From Ophioderma brevispina (Eukaryota; Echinodermata; Ophiuroidea; Amphilepidida; Ophiodermatidae), in contig JAMKCH010002880.1 in NCBI GenBank assembly GCA_023653785.1, forward strand, positions 1 to 64,000: a stretch of DNA of 64,000 bases. Direction: 5' to 3'. The number at the start of each line of letters is the position of its first letter. Within the stretch, counting starts at the first letter, position 1. Shown one piece after another: positions 22,791 to 34,580 of the stretch. The notes beneath the pieces were generated by a model. That model worked only from the letters and a program-made list of their open reading frames with translations. It made no database searches and was not told the origin of the DNA. Position numbers and translations under genes: made by a program.

Positions 22791-23142
22791 TTAAAGGTCC
22801 ATGGTAAATCGCTAATAGGCTTGTTCCAGGGACCACAGATTTACCGCAAGTGGTACAATTTTTGGTAATCAGAAAAATTACTATTTTTGTCATTTGCCCC
22901 GTGAAATCTTCTTAGGGCTAAAGGATGTTTGGTTTGGATGTTATGAGCAAAAAAAGGCCTCATTTTGTTGACCAATATTACTTTTACACAGACTCTGGGG
23001 ATTACAAAATCAAGGTTGTCAGCTCTCACCTCAAAACTGGTTGAACTGTCAGTTGCGAAACTTCCAGATGGAGGTTTTGGGGTGAGGCATTCCATCAAGA
23101 TGAAAAAAGTTATACAGACTTTAATTGGGTCATCCCTCTTAA
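22791..23142 (+). mobile_element. Miniature element, family R4 (copy 2)
   Basis: It begins TTAAAGGTCCATGGTAAATC and ends ATTGGGTCATCCCTCTTAA. The interior matches R4 copies at 10,044 and 34,180. The 85-codon minus-strand frame inside it is repeat-derived. Confidence 0.78.
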
Positions 23143-23384
23143 GCCAGTCAAAACTATTCCGTATTTAATCTTATGAACTCCACCAATAGTTGCATCATTT
23201 TATTCCAAATTGGAGCAACTTTTAAAATTTGACCCTGTACAACTGAAATTGACCCTTTATTGATTTATGCTGTTTTAATCTATAACTCTGGAAATTTAGG
23301 CTGTAGATAATACAAACTATGTAATTTTGCATCCTTATGGTTGAAAAATAACATGGTACACCTTTCAACAAATTCAATTTCAAA

Positions 23385-25600
23385 ATTTGACGTCCTGCAT
23401 ACAATCTGGTATATGCCCCTCTCCTTAAGGCTCCACTTGCAGCACTTAAGATTCACAAAATGTCAATGAAATTAAAATTTAAAAATATTTAATCAATTGT
23501 ACTTGAGAGTCTGCCTAGCTCCCAGGTTAACAGTCAGGCCCGTAACCTGGGGGGGGTGGGGGGGTTATGGAGGAATTGAGACATCGGCATTAACAAAACA
23601 GTCTAATAAGAGTAGTAATGCGTAATGCAGTAATGTTGAACCAGTGTTTATTGACCAATAGCATTCAGATTAACCAACAACCGTACAATAAAAGCTTTGC
23701 CAGACGGCAGACTTCAACATGACAAAGCGGACATCAACATGACACCACCCCCCCTCCACCCCTGTAATTAGTGTATATGGTAACCAATAGGTACAAATCG
23801 TTCTGCTAGCCCGGTATAGTTGTTATATTATGGACTAAAGCAATATGATATTGTGCATGGGTACGAAAATCTTGTATGTGATGACTTTTTATTTTTTATT
23901 TGATTAAATCATTGGTGTATCTGTATGTAGTAAAATTCAAAATTCAAAGATGGGTACAATGTATAAAACATTTTATTACCCCATTGGACCTGAATAACCT
24001 TGACCCAAATCTGTGAACATGCTCATATGTCCCATCACTTCACAATCGCTTTACCTAAATTTGGCATTGATATAAACACCTCAAAACTGCAGGAGAATAG
24101 CAAAAATGGGGGTTAGAGAGAGTGACCCCATGTGGCGCGGAAAATGACCCCTGGACGCCAAAACTTGGGAGATACCCTACATATGTCTCAATGGCACTAG
24201 GGACAGTTACTCTCAACCAAGTATATCAATAGCACATCAAACCTGGGGAGAAGAAAAGACAAACAAAATGGAGGACGGTTAGCGAGGAGAGTGACTCCAT
24301 TCAACCCCTAATGACCTTTGACCCAAATTCATTATGTCCATGGCTTTAGTAAAATGCCATTAATTGCACATACAAATATTGGAGAAACAAGCAAAAACGA
24401 TTAGACATTGTTAGAGGAATTAATCCTATTTACCCCTGAATTGCCTTTGACCCCCATAGCACGGAAAACAAACCTACATGCCTCTGAACTTGACAATTAA
24501 CCAAACAACATTCATGACACAGCAAACATAGGGGGAAAATTTTAAAGGAGGGTAAGGAGTGAACAATTAAGGTATTTGACCCATCCATGTTCAACTTCAA
24601 CTTAGTAGAAGTAAAGGTTGCTTGTTCTGATTTTATATGTCTTTTGTGTTTTTACCTTGATATGCACTTGCAACATACCCATTGGAAACAAAACTTTGGG
24701 TTTGATGATAGATCAATTTAGGGATGTTGCAAAGCATAGGCAATTACTATGCTAGTAAGGAGGGGCTTGGGGAAACTGAAATTTTGAGAAATTTGCGGTT
24801 TGGGAGCTGAAATTGGCTAATAAAATTCAGCGTCTGAACCAATTTTCTGAAAAGGGGACTGAAGAACTGATTTGGGTTTCTGCTTAGATGAGGGGTTCTT
24901 GGGAACCGATGGAGAGATGACAAAAAGGGGGGGTATTAAGGGCCGCACATACCGTGACTCTTTCCACGTCAGTGTCATTGGGGGATTGGAATATGGTAGA
25001 CTAGACATATTATAGTCATTGTATTAGTGTCTGTTGGATAGATATATGGGAAATAAATGAGTACTCGACAGGGAATGCTCAGCTAATGCCAAATCTAATA
25101 GCCTATGTGTGTTTCTTTTAATTTTGTTTGGGGTTTTTGTGTGGTTTTCTTTTTCGGTTTTTTTGTTTTTTTTAATTACACACACACAGAGAATGAATGT
25201 ACATGAAACGAATAAATGTAAAATTACATGAAATACAAATAACAATTTCACAGTAAATATTTACTTTTAACTAAATATATTTGCAAAATAATTGTTATTT
25301 CTCATGCATTTAGTTGGTTATGAAAGAGGTTAATACTTTGCATTGTTGTTTCAGGAAGGACCTTTGTTTCAATCATCTGTATTGGTTTAAACTCAAGATA
25401 GCTCGCTGCAGTTTTAGCCTCTAATTGCAACAAGAGATTTTCAAGGGTACCCATAATATTTTTGCATCACATAGCGGGGATTTCTTAGAAATTAAACACT
25501 CAATAGAAGCTAATAGAGTGTTTTGCCTTGTTATTGGCTACAGAATTTCTTAAATGTGAAGGTAATTTTGATTTTACTTCTTAAAGCAATAATAGCACAT
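23385..25600. other. Well-resolved sequence that is duplicated, with errors, just downstream
   Basis: This stretch is intronic to the MINPP1-like gene. It includes an imperfect tandem region at about 23,980-24,600 with TGACC-containing words (CCTTTGACCC, CCTTGACCCAAAT). The same word order reappears at 25,600-28,460 with many extra bases in homopolymers. I regard this left copy as the reliable one. Confidence 0.8.
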
Positions 25601-28330
25601 TTTTTTCAAAATTTTGTGAAACATCCCCTTTGTACAATCTTTTGTAATATGCCTAAAATGCCCCTCTTTACTTCTTTAAGTTTTCCACTGCAAGCACTTT
25701 TTTAAGAATCTGTTTCAGGGGTTTTCCCCTGTTCCCAGGCTTGTCCCTTACATATTTTTAACATCAAATTGTACTTATTTTAAAAAAAAAAAAACCCCAA
25801 CCAACACAAACAAACCCACGTAAGAGATCGTTTGGTGGTTTTATTATTGCCCCCTGTGATTTTTACAAATAAAAACGATAAGATCCCCTGCGTGAGGGCC
25901 CAGGTTTAAAAACACACAGTCAGTGCCCCGTTAGACCTTGGGGGGGGGGGGGGTGTTATGGAGTAATGGGAGACCATCGGCAAATTAACAAAAACAGTAA
26001 ATAATATAGTCGTAATGTGTAATGCAGTAATTTGTTTTTAAACCAGTGGTTATTTTGACCAATAGCAAATTTCAGATTAAACCACAACCCCCCTTTCCAA
26101 AATAACACTTTTTTAGACAGAAAACGGCAGACCCTTCAAACAACATGACAAGCGGGACATTTCAACAATGACAAACCCCCCGCCCCAAAAAAAAACCCCT
26201 CCCCCCCCCCTTCCAACCCCCCCCTGTTTAATAGTTTTTTGTTTGTTTAATTATATATAAAAAAACATTTGTAATATGTTACAAATGTTCTGCTTTTTAA
26301 TCTGTCCCCAGGCTTTCATATTGTAATTTTATGGTAAGTATAGTTCACTTGTGGGCATTTGGGTACGAAATCTGTATTTGATGAACTTTTTTTATTTATT
26401 ATTTGATTAAAAATCCCATTGGTAATATTCTTTGTAGTGTAAATGTTTTCAAATTCCAAAGAGGGCAAATGATATAAAACATTTTATTACCCCCCACACC
26501 ATTTGCCTGAATAACCTTGGACCCCAAATCTGTGGAAAACATCTTCCATTGTCCCCCATCACTTGACAAATCGCTTTTGAACCTAAATGGCATTGATTAT
26601 AACATAATCAAAACTTGCCAGGGAGAATATCAAAACTGGGGGTGTTTTTTTAGAGAGAGTGACCCCCCATGTTGCCCCTTCTAAAATGACACCCCTTGAC
26701 TCCAAACTTTGTGAAGAACCCTACATATGTCCTCAATGGCACCTAGAACAGTTTTTTTAACTTCTCAACCAAGTTTTATATCAATAGCACCTCCAAACCT
26801 GGGGAGAAAGACAACAACATATAGGAGGTTAGCGAGAGAGTGGACCTCCATTGCAAAACCCCTAAGACCTTTTGACCCCCCAAATTCCATTATTTTACCC
26901 ATGCTTTAGTAAAATGCCATTAATTTTGCCCCCCCACATCAAATATGTGGAGAACAAGCAAAAAAAGATTAAGACCATTGTTTTCAAATTTGTCACTCAG
27001 AAAATCCCTATTTTAAAAAAAAACCCCTGAATTGCCTTTTTGGACCCCCATAGCTATACGAACAAAACCTACATCCTTCTGGCTGAACTTTTGACATTAA
27101 CCAAATCACCATTCCAATTGTTGCACCAATCAAAAATCTGGGAGGAAATTTTTTTTTTTGAAAAGGAGGGTACGGAAAATTACTGTATGACCCACTCCAT
27201 GTTTCCAACTTCAACTTATTAGACAGTTTAAAGTGCTTTGTTTTCTGATTTAATGTCTTAAACTGTGTTTCTCTACTTGATATGCATTTGCACATACCAT
27301 GGGAAACAACTTGTGGTTTGATGATAGAACTTCAATTTTTTTAAAATTCATTTTTTGCCCAAAGCCGAGTTTCAAAATACACAAATAAAATACTCTGCTA
27401 CAATTTTACGTAAGTAGGGGCTTGTGGGGAAACTGAAATTTTTTTTTGCGAAATTTTGGCAGGTTTTTGGGAGCTTGGACAATTTGGCTTCAAATTCAAG
27501 CTTCTGAGGCCAACATTTTTTTTCTGAAAAGGGACCTGAAGAACTGAATTTATGCCCTTTTTTCGACTGGCTGGGAAACCGCTGGGAGAGATTTGCAAAA
27601 AGGGGGTGTCCTTAGGGGGCCGCAACATTTACCCGTACCTCTTGTCCAATGTCAGTGTTCAGTGGGGTGATTTGGAATATATTGGCTTTAAGACATTAAA
27701 AATTATATCATTGGTTATGTATTGTCAATGTTGGATAGATACCTATTGGGGGAAAATAAAATTAGTTTGACTCCGACATGGATGCCCTTCAAGCTAAACT
27801 ATGCAAATCTAATAGCCCCCTATGGTTGTGTTTCCTTTAATTTTTTTGTTTTTTGGGGTAATTGGGTTTTTTTTTAAACAAAATAGTTTTTTGGTCCCCC
27901 AGGACTGTTTTTTTGATTGTGTAACACACACACAGAAGAATAATGTTACCATAAACAGAATAAATGTAAAATACATTAACTACAATAACCTTTTCAACAG
28001 AGTAAAATTTTATTCTTACTTTTTTAACCTTAAATTATATTGCAATAATAGTTTTAATTTCCTCTCATGCATTAGTTTTGGGTTTTATGAAAGATGTTTT
28101 TAATCCCTTTTTTGCCATTGTTTTGTTTTTTTCAAGGACTTTGTTTTTTTTTTTCATCAATCTACTTGGTATTTGGTTTTTTTTTAAACTCCCAAAATAG
28201 CTTTTAGCGTGCCATGTTTTAAGCCTCTAATTGCAAAACAAGAGATTTTCAAGGTGTACCCATAATATGCATCCACAATAGAGTTTGAATTTCTTTTTTT
28301 CTAGAAATTAAACCACTCAATAGAAGCTAT

Positions 28331-28369
<39 letters not shown>

Positions 28370-28460
28370 TGTTTCCTTTAAATTTTTTTGAAAAGGTCCA
28401 TTTTTTTGGAATTTTTTTTACTTAAGCAAATAATGCACAATTTTTTTTTGAAGAGCGCCC
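25600..28460. other. Unpolished duplicate of 23,385-25,600 (probable assembly artefact)
   Basis: Anchors recur in order: ATGCCCCTCT, GTTATGGAG, AATGCAGTAAT, CCTGAATAACCTTGGACCCC, AATGCCATTAATT, TGATATGCATTTGCA, CCTCTAATTGCAA and CTCAATAGAAGCTA. Each also occurs in the left copy, but here runs of T, C, A and G are lengthened and the segment is about 29 percent longer. Random homopolymer insertion of this kind is a raw long-read error signature, not divergence. Open frames in this region should be ignored. Confidence 0.85.
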
Positions 28461-30269
28461 CCAATTTTGTTTTTCCAAAATATTTTGAAGATTTTTTTTA
28501 CAAACAAAACATACCAAAACGGATTTTTTGTTGTGCATTGGTACCAAATGGCTAGTAAACTATAACCTGTTGGAATGGGTTTTTTTTAAGCTTCGAAATT
28601 GTCCCCTGTGTCTCAGAAACGAAGGAATTTTTTGTAATTAAGAATATTATTATCGGAGATCCTCCCGATTAATCATTTTCAACAAGAATGCTAGAAACGG
28701 TCTTTTCCAATGTGAAATAGCCCGGGAAATAGTGCCATGTAAACGTTGTCTATACGCTATTCCATTTATTTTTTTTTTTTGTTTAAAAATTGTTTTTTTT
28801 GTTAGGCCAAGTCAAAGAGTTTAGTTTTCCTCGAGGTGGCATATTTCCTCATGGGACCGGACATAAAACCCCGTAGCAGTAGCATGGTTTTCGGTCCAGC
28901 TTCTTTGCCGTTAAGTTCCAATCTGGGATCCCAATTTCTAATTATCAAAAATCGCCTTATTTTTTAATGATAAATAGCAATTTTCCCCTCGTTCGCAGGT
29001 AGGATAGGTTTTTGTTCCCTAGACAATTGACGCAACGTTAACTGTTACAAATATCAAGTTTTTTGAAAATTGTGGGGGGTCGCTCTCCAAAAAAGTGTGC
29101 CTCTTTATTGCTTTTAATTTTTCAAAATTCAATATCAACACATAGGCTGTGAATTTTTGAAATTTTGCTCCAAATGCAACATTTAAAATTCCACAATTTT
29201 TTGAACCAAAAGAATAGCTTTCCCAAGCCTTTAAAAGGTGCCACCAATTTTTAAAGTCCAAAAATCCATATTTTTTCTGTGGAATATGCAAAGTTGGGAA
29301 TTTGTGTCAATCATATAGATTGAAGAACCCCCCCTCCAATTAGAGTTTCCCTACCTTTTGATTTGGGCTTGTACAGAAAAGACCTAAAATGAAACGGTGA
29401 TTTGTTTAATATTTTTTCCCATAGAAAACATATTCTTTGAATGTTTTCCCTATTTTTCCTTTTCCAATTCGGAAAATTAGACCATTTCACAATTGCCTTA
29501 AAGGTCTGACCAAGAAGAATTTTCGAAATTACCTATTGTTTTTTTTTTGTGTACTAATTGACAAATAGTCACTTACAACAAAGATAGTAAACCTAAAATG
29601 GGCGCAATTTCCGAAAATTTTTTTTTTAAACAATATAAAAACTGATTTGCTCGTATATAAGGTTGCATTGTTTCTGTGTAGTAAATATTACGTCCCATAG
29701 GATACTGGTTGCAAAAATTTCCCTCCGATCCGGAAATTTTTAATCACAAAGTTTTGTTGATTTTTTTCCTATATGAAGGAATTTGCCGATTTTAAGCTTT
29801 AGCAAATTTTTCACACAGTTGCTTTTGTAATATGGACAAGCATTATGTTTACATGCAAAAAAAAAACACGACCTTTTTGGGAAATTTGGAGGGCCCGCCC
29901 TCCTTCAAGGAAATCTCCTGCGTCTGGGCCTTTAAAATAATACAAAAGCAAAGCACTTTCTCAGCTTTTTAATCCTTTTTCAAGATGGGGAATATTTTTT
30001 TTTTGATTACAAGTTGTATAACGGCCAGTGCAAAAATCCGAATTTCAAACTTTTTAGGGGACACCTGGTTATTTGGAAATCTTTCCTCCACTCTCATCGC
30101 ACCATTAATTTCTTTTCAGATGGGGATACTTTTTTTAATGGAATTTGCTTTTTCACATCAGTGGAAAAAATTTGGGGCTTTTTGTTTCCAAATTCCTCCC
30201 CTCTCCTCTTGCCACCTTTACAACCGCTTGAATGGTAAGTTTTGTTTTTTATGCCATAAAGCCGCATAC
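28336..30269. other. Error-rich sequence, probably the only copy of about 1.5 kb of intron 1
   Basis: After about 28,460 no clean counterpart is present in the window. The sequence keeps the same homopolymer inflation, including a T run of about 32 at 28,336-28,367. Within it an R2 element (29,498-29,935) and a partial reversed R1 element (about 29,950-30,108) can still be read. A 155-codon plus-strand frame at 29,985-30,452 crosses these repeats and is not a gene. Confidence 0.7.
29498..29935 (+). mobile_element. TTAA miniature element, family R2 (error-rich copy)
   Basis: TTAAAGGTCTGACCAAGAAG at the left and CTGCGTCTGGGCCTTTAA at the right are noisy versions of the R2 ends. Inside, ATGGACAAGCATTATG and the garbled GAGGGCCCGCCCTCCTTC correspond to the R2 segments GGACAAGCATTATG and GCGCCCTCATCG. 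Confidence 0.7.
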
Positions 30270-31308
30270 CTCGTGATAAGTGTAAACAATTTCACTTTTT
30301 CTCCCAGGAACACTCAGTTTTTTTTCCTAGCCAGTCCTCCTGCTGCATCTCACCAACCTCTTTTCCTTCCAACAAATTTGTTCCAATCCTTCTCGTTTTC
30401 TTCCATCCACCACCTTTTTTTCATCCTGTCCTTTTTTCGGCAATGTTCATAACAAACAGCCAAAAAACCCTCAGTAAGTTAGTTTGTACTGTCCCCTTGT
30501 TTTTTTTTTTTGAAATCGGTTTAACAAAAAGCATTTTACCTCTTTGTTGTTTAATGGACGAGTTTCTTTTTTTCTCACACATGACAACTGAGAGCCTTCT
30601 GATGTTTTCTTAATATTGAGCTTTTGAGCAAATTTGGTTCAATTTCTGCAACCAAACCCTGGATAAAGGCCTTTAGCGTAACTGCCAATTGGTTTTCTGG
30701 AAATGGTTTTGTACTTTTTTGGAATTCAATAGTCCACTTTAGATGTATACCTAATCGGGAAAATAACCCAGGCCAATCCGGGTGTCTTCTTTTCAAATCG
30801 TCCAGCAAGGTGGTTTTGATTTCAAACCTTCCCCTGTTTTTTTTCGGACAGGGTTCCCTTTGGAGTATTAACCCTGAATTATCATTTTTTTTCGTAAATA
30901 CTCAAATGCCAGGATTTTATATCGTTTAACCTCTAATCTTTTTTCCAGAAAGAGTTTTGAAAATTTGATTCATATCCTTTTCCTCACTTTTTTTGATTAC
31001 CGTGTAACCACCATGTCCCCCCCTTTGTAACACAACATATATACACTACTGGGATTCAGTTTTATTGAATTCCTTTTTTTGTGCAGTTTTTCCTGGTCCC
31101 AAGTTTTTTTCCCTGTCCATAATAACTCCCTCCTAAAAATTTGTCCGTTTTCCCGTTTGATGCTAAGTCCCCATAGCTTTTGTTTTTTTGTTGAATATTT
31201 GGGTAATTGGTGGATCCCCTCATTCCCTTGCACTCTAAGAAATTGGATAAAGAATAGAAGGGCATGAAGAAAATTACAAATTTTTTCCACGTTTTCCCCA
31301 ACGTCCAT
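30270..31308 (-). pseudogene. MINPP1: Unpolished copy of MINPP1-like exon 1, including its missing 3' part
   Basis: Read on the minus strand this repeats exon 1 with frameshifts. The hydrophobic start (LLFFIQFL), PKYSTK and IFRR are recognisable, then the frame breaks. It continues beyond the point where the clean copy stops. LKAFIQGLVAEIEPNLL fits the MINPP 'AFLQGL' block, YEHCRK fits the 'FFDHC' block, and GEMQQ fits the family's 'GPEMQ' block. A GAG/GTATGC donor-like site lies at about 30,270. After allowing for the 25 percent length inflation, exon 1 would be about 270 codons. It is formally broken, but I attribute the breaks to sequencing error, not gene decay. Confidence 0.78.
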
Positions 31309-32411
31309 CGTGCTTTATTCACAGTCACCTTGCAATCCCGCAATGCATCCATACAAACGTAAACAAACCCACAATGCCAACGCTGAGAACCGGGAAACAC
31401 CTTTGTTTTACAGGTCGGTTTTTTTGCAAATTTACTTACCTATTTTTTTACTTCCGTGGTGTGTTTGGCCGTGCGAAAGAGTGTTGTGTGTTTTAGAACT
31501 TAATTCAAAATTTTTTAATCTAAGTTTGATAAGATAAGGATTGGGTAAATGGTTTCCCGAATAGCTTGGGTCACAATTTTTTTTTTTTTGACAACTAGCT
31601 TTTAAATAAATTACATTTTTTGTTTAAAAAACTTTTATTTTTTTTATTTTTTTTATAACAATTTGTTTTTTAATTTTTTAGGTTTTTTCTTTTTTTAATA
31701 GAAAAATTGGGAATGACAAGGTTTTCTTTTTCAAACCTTTCTGAATAAAATGACAATCCAAAAGAAGATAAGCCCCTGAAAATCAATTATTCTCGTCGCG
31801 GCCCCCTTTAATTCGATTAAGACAAGAAGTGTTGTTGGAGTCCCTTGTGGGGAGCATCTTGTTGAATTATCTTTTTGAAATTTTGGACGGGAAAATAAGA
31901 AACCAAAAATGACCTAGGGGTTCGGTGTCGCGGAACACAAAGAAAGCCCAAAGCTTGATGTGTAAAATCATTTTGCTAAAAAAAAAAAAAAAAAAAAAAA
32001 AGTTGTTGGTGTTTTTTTTTTTTTTTAAATTACAATTTTTATTCAAACCGTAATCTCGGACCCGTCAAATCTCCGTTTTTATCTTTTTCCCACGAACGGT
32101 CAAAGTGGTTCCACGTCCCATTTCCTGCATGAAACCATTGGCCCCCATTGATTGATTTTTAATTTAAAAAAAGAAAAATATTAATTTTAATTTGGCAAAA
32201 GTCCCCCTTTTTTTTCATGGGACTAGCTTTTCCAGATAAAATAGTCCCCCCTAGACAAGGAATGTGCTTGAATTTATTTTTAAAGTTTTTTGTAGACCTT
32301 TAAGACTTAGCAAACTAATCAGTTAACAATAACCCTAAAAAATACACAGACTCGGCTTAGGGAAGTTTCAGAAAAATTTTTTGAAATTGGACACAAGACT
32401 TTTTTTTTTTA
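30780..32411. other. Unpolished duplicate of 32,487-33,790 (probable assembly artefact)
   Basis: The right part of the noisy segment repeats the clean sequence that follows it: exon 1, the 5' flank with GTTTGATAAGATAAGGATTG, GAAAATTGGGAATGACAAGG, GACTAGCTTT.CCAG and ACACAGACTCG. Homopolymers are lengthened throughout and the total is about 25 percent longer. The noisy copy ends near 32,411. A short unmatched AT-rich join of about 75 bp leads to the clean copy. Confidence 0.85.
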
Positions 32412-32486
32412 AATGTATTTTTAAATTATCTTAATTGTTAAGTTTGTAAGGTTTTTGTAGTTTTTATAATTATACAATTTTTTGTG

Positions 32487-32925
32487 TAAATAGCCCAGGC
32501 AATCGTTTCTTCAATCGTCCAGCAAGGTGGTTGATTTCAACCTTTCCTGTTTCGGACAGGGTCCTTTGGAGATTAACCTGCATTTCATTTTCATTTCGTA
32601 AATACTCAAATGCAGGATTTATATCGTTAACTCTAATCTTTTCCAGAAAAGAGTTGAATTTGATCATATCTTTCTCACTTGGATACCGTGTACCATGTCT
32701 GTACACAACATATACACCTACTGGGATGCAGTTATGCAATTCTTGTGCAGTTTCCTGGTCAAGTTCCTTCCATGATAAATCCCTCCTAAAAATGTCGTTT
32801 CCGTTGAATGCCAAGTCATAGCTTGTTTTTGTTGAATATTTTGGTATTGGTGGATCCTCATTCTGCACTACTAGAAATTGGATAAAGAAGAGAAGGCATG
32901 AGAAAATTACAAATTTCACGTCCAT
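32487..32925 (-). CDS. MINPP1: MINPP1-like phosphatase, exon 1 (clean copy, cut at an assembly join)
   Basis: I start at ATG 32,925, because translation from there gives a canonical signal peptide (MDVKFVIFSCLLFFIQFLVV). An in-frame ATG 19 codons upstream would put other residues before it. The catalytic motif follows as GVYVVYRHGTRYPSEKDM. RHGxRxP is the histidine nucleophile and phosphate-binding loop of branch-2 histidine phosphatases, and RHGTRYP is the form found in MINPP1. A lysine- and arginine-rich LAGRLKKRLPGLF segment matches the family's helix after the motif. The true frame is lost at about 32,487, where the sequence changes to unrelated AT-rich DNA. The continuation is preserved only in the noisy copy at 30,270-30,780. 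The enzyme would act in the secretory pathway or at the cell surface. Confidence 0.88.
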
Positions 32926-34179
32926 CGTGCTTATCACAGTCTGCAATCCGCAATGCATCAACACAAACGTAAACAAAACCACATGTCACGCTGAGAACCC
33001 GGAAGACTTGTTTACAAGGTCGGGTTTGCAATTTACTTCCGGGGTGTGTGCGTGGCGAAAGTGTTTTGGTGTTATAAATTAATTAAAATGTTATCTAAGT
33101 TTGATAAGATAAGGATTGTAATTGTCGAATATCTTGTGCAACAGTTTGACAACTAGCTTTAAATACATTTTAAAAAATGTTATGTCTATAAAATTGGTAA
33201 ATCAAGGGGTCATTTCTAAAAATTATAGAAAATTGGGAATGACAAGGTTTCTTCAACCTTTCTAGATAAAAATGAAAATGCCAAAAGAAGAAAGCTGAAA
33301 ATCAATTAATTATCGGCCCTTATCGATTAAGACGAAGAAGTGTGTGGAGTCCATTGTGGGAGCATCTTGATATCTTTTTGAATTTGGACGGAAAATAAGA
33401 AACCAAAATGACTAGTAGTCCGGAACACAAGAAGCCAAAGCTTGATGAGGTAAATCATTTGCTAAAAATAGTGTGAATATATCTGTGTGTGTTTATTTAT
33501 TACAATTTATCACACCGTATCTCGGACCGTATCTTCACGTCAAAGTTCACGTCCAATCTGCATGACCATTGCCAATTGATGATTTAATTTGTGACCTCAT
33601 TAATTATGTGGCAGTCACTTTTCATGACTAGCTTTCCAGTAAAATAGTCCTAGACAAGGATGTGCTGATTTATTTTTTAAAGTTTGTAGACTTAGACTAG
33701 CACATCTAATCATGTAACAATAAAATAAAATACACCGACTCGCTAGGGAAGTTATCAGAAACATTTTGAAATTGACCAAGACTTTTTTGAGTGTTGGTCA
33801 ATTTGTGGGCTATGACTGAGAGTAAGACGTTTATTTACAATTTTGTTAATAGCCAAACCCAGAAAACATAAAAAACATAATTTGTAAGTACATCATGAAG
33901 GGGGGATCATTATTCTATATTGAGAGAAATAGCGAATTAAGATTTTGTCAAAACAATGTTTCATCAAACGGAAGGAAGTATTTTGTCCTGTTTGGGGAAA
34001 ATATTGTCCTTATTTCCTGTGAGAATTCAAATTTAGATCACCCCCGGAGCATACGTCAATTCCACTGATGCAGTTCGACAAGATGAACCATATAATGAAA
34101 AATAACATTGCACGGATTATTAGTCCTTTGTTTGGTTGCATTTTTTTGACCACTTCTTTTAAGGCGACTGTTTTCGAAA
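32926..34179. other. 5' flank of the MINPP1-like gene
   Basis: The first 130 bp or so upstream of the start is somewhat GC-richer (ACTTCCGGGGTGTGTGCG around 33,036-33,053) and contains ACTTCCGG, an ETS-type word common in animal core promoters. I see no TATA box in a convincing position. The remainder to about 34,180 is AT-rich, with nothing recognised. Confidence 0.4.
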
Positions 34180-34532
34180 CAGGGTCCATGGCCGATTCGC
34201 TAATAGCATCGTCCCCAGCGCCCCAGATTTTTACGGAGAAGTGGTCAACATTTTGGGATCAGAAGAAAGCTAATATTTTCTCCAGTCAACTGTGAAATCT
34301 TAGAGCCAAAGGAGTGTTTGGGTTGAAGCTAAGGAGCGAAAGTGGCCCCATTTGGCTCGACCAATATTATTTTACACATAATCTATGGGGCTTACAAAAT
34401 CCACGCTTCTAGCTCTCACAATTCAAATGGATGAATACGGCGCGTTACTTTACAGATGGGTTTTTGGAAGTGAGGCCAACCTATCAAGGATGACAACTTT
34501 CATAATCCTTAATCGGGCCCTCCCCTCTTTAA
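34180..34532 (+). mobile_element. Miniature element, family R4 (copy 3)
   Basis: It starts with GGGTCCATGGCCGATTCGC and ends CGGGCCCTCCCCTCTTTAA. The interior shares GTGAAATCTTAGAGCC, ATCTATGGGGCTTACAAAAT and AGCTCTCAC with the other R4 copies. Confidence 0.75.
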
Positions 34533-34580
34533 GGTGGTATGGAATTAAATATGTCACCTTAAGGGGCATTTTGTAATCCA

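Noticed and set aside
22841..23098. 85-codon minus-strand frame as a gene
   Set aside because: It lies inside an R4 miniature element that recurs at 10,044 and 34,180 without an open frame.
29985..30452. 155-codon plus-strand frame
   Set aside because: It lies in error-rich sequence across R1 repeat material and antisense to the end of exon 1. Homopolymer inflation makes spurious phenylalanine-rich frames common there.
30575..30808. Minus-strand frame treated as a separate small gene
   Set aside because: It is the noisy continuation of MINPP1-like exon 1 (AFIQGL block), not an independent gene.
32487..33790. A tandem gene duplication of the MINPP1-like first exon
   Set aside because: The second copy differs mainly by homopolymer insertions and shares all flanks, which fits an unpolished read better than a paralogue.
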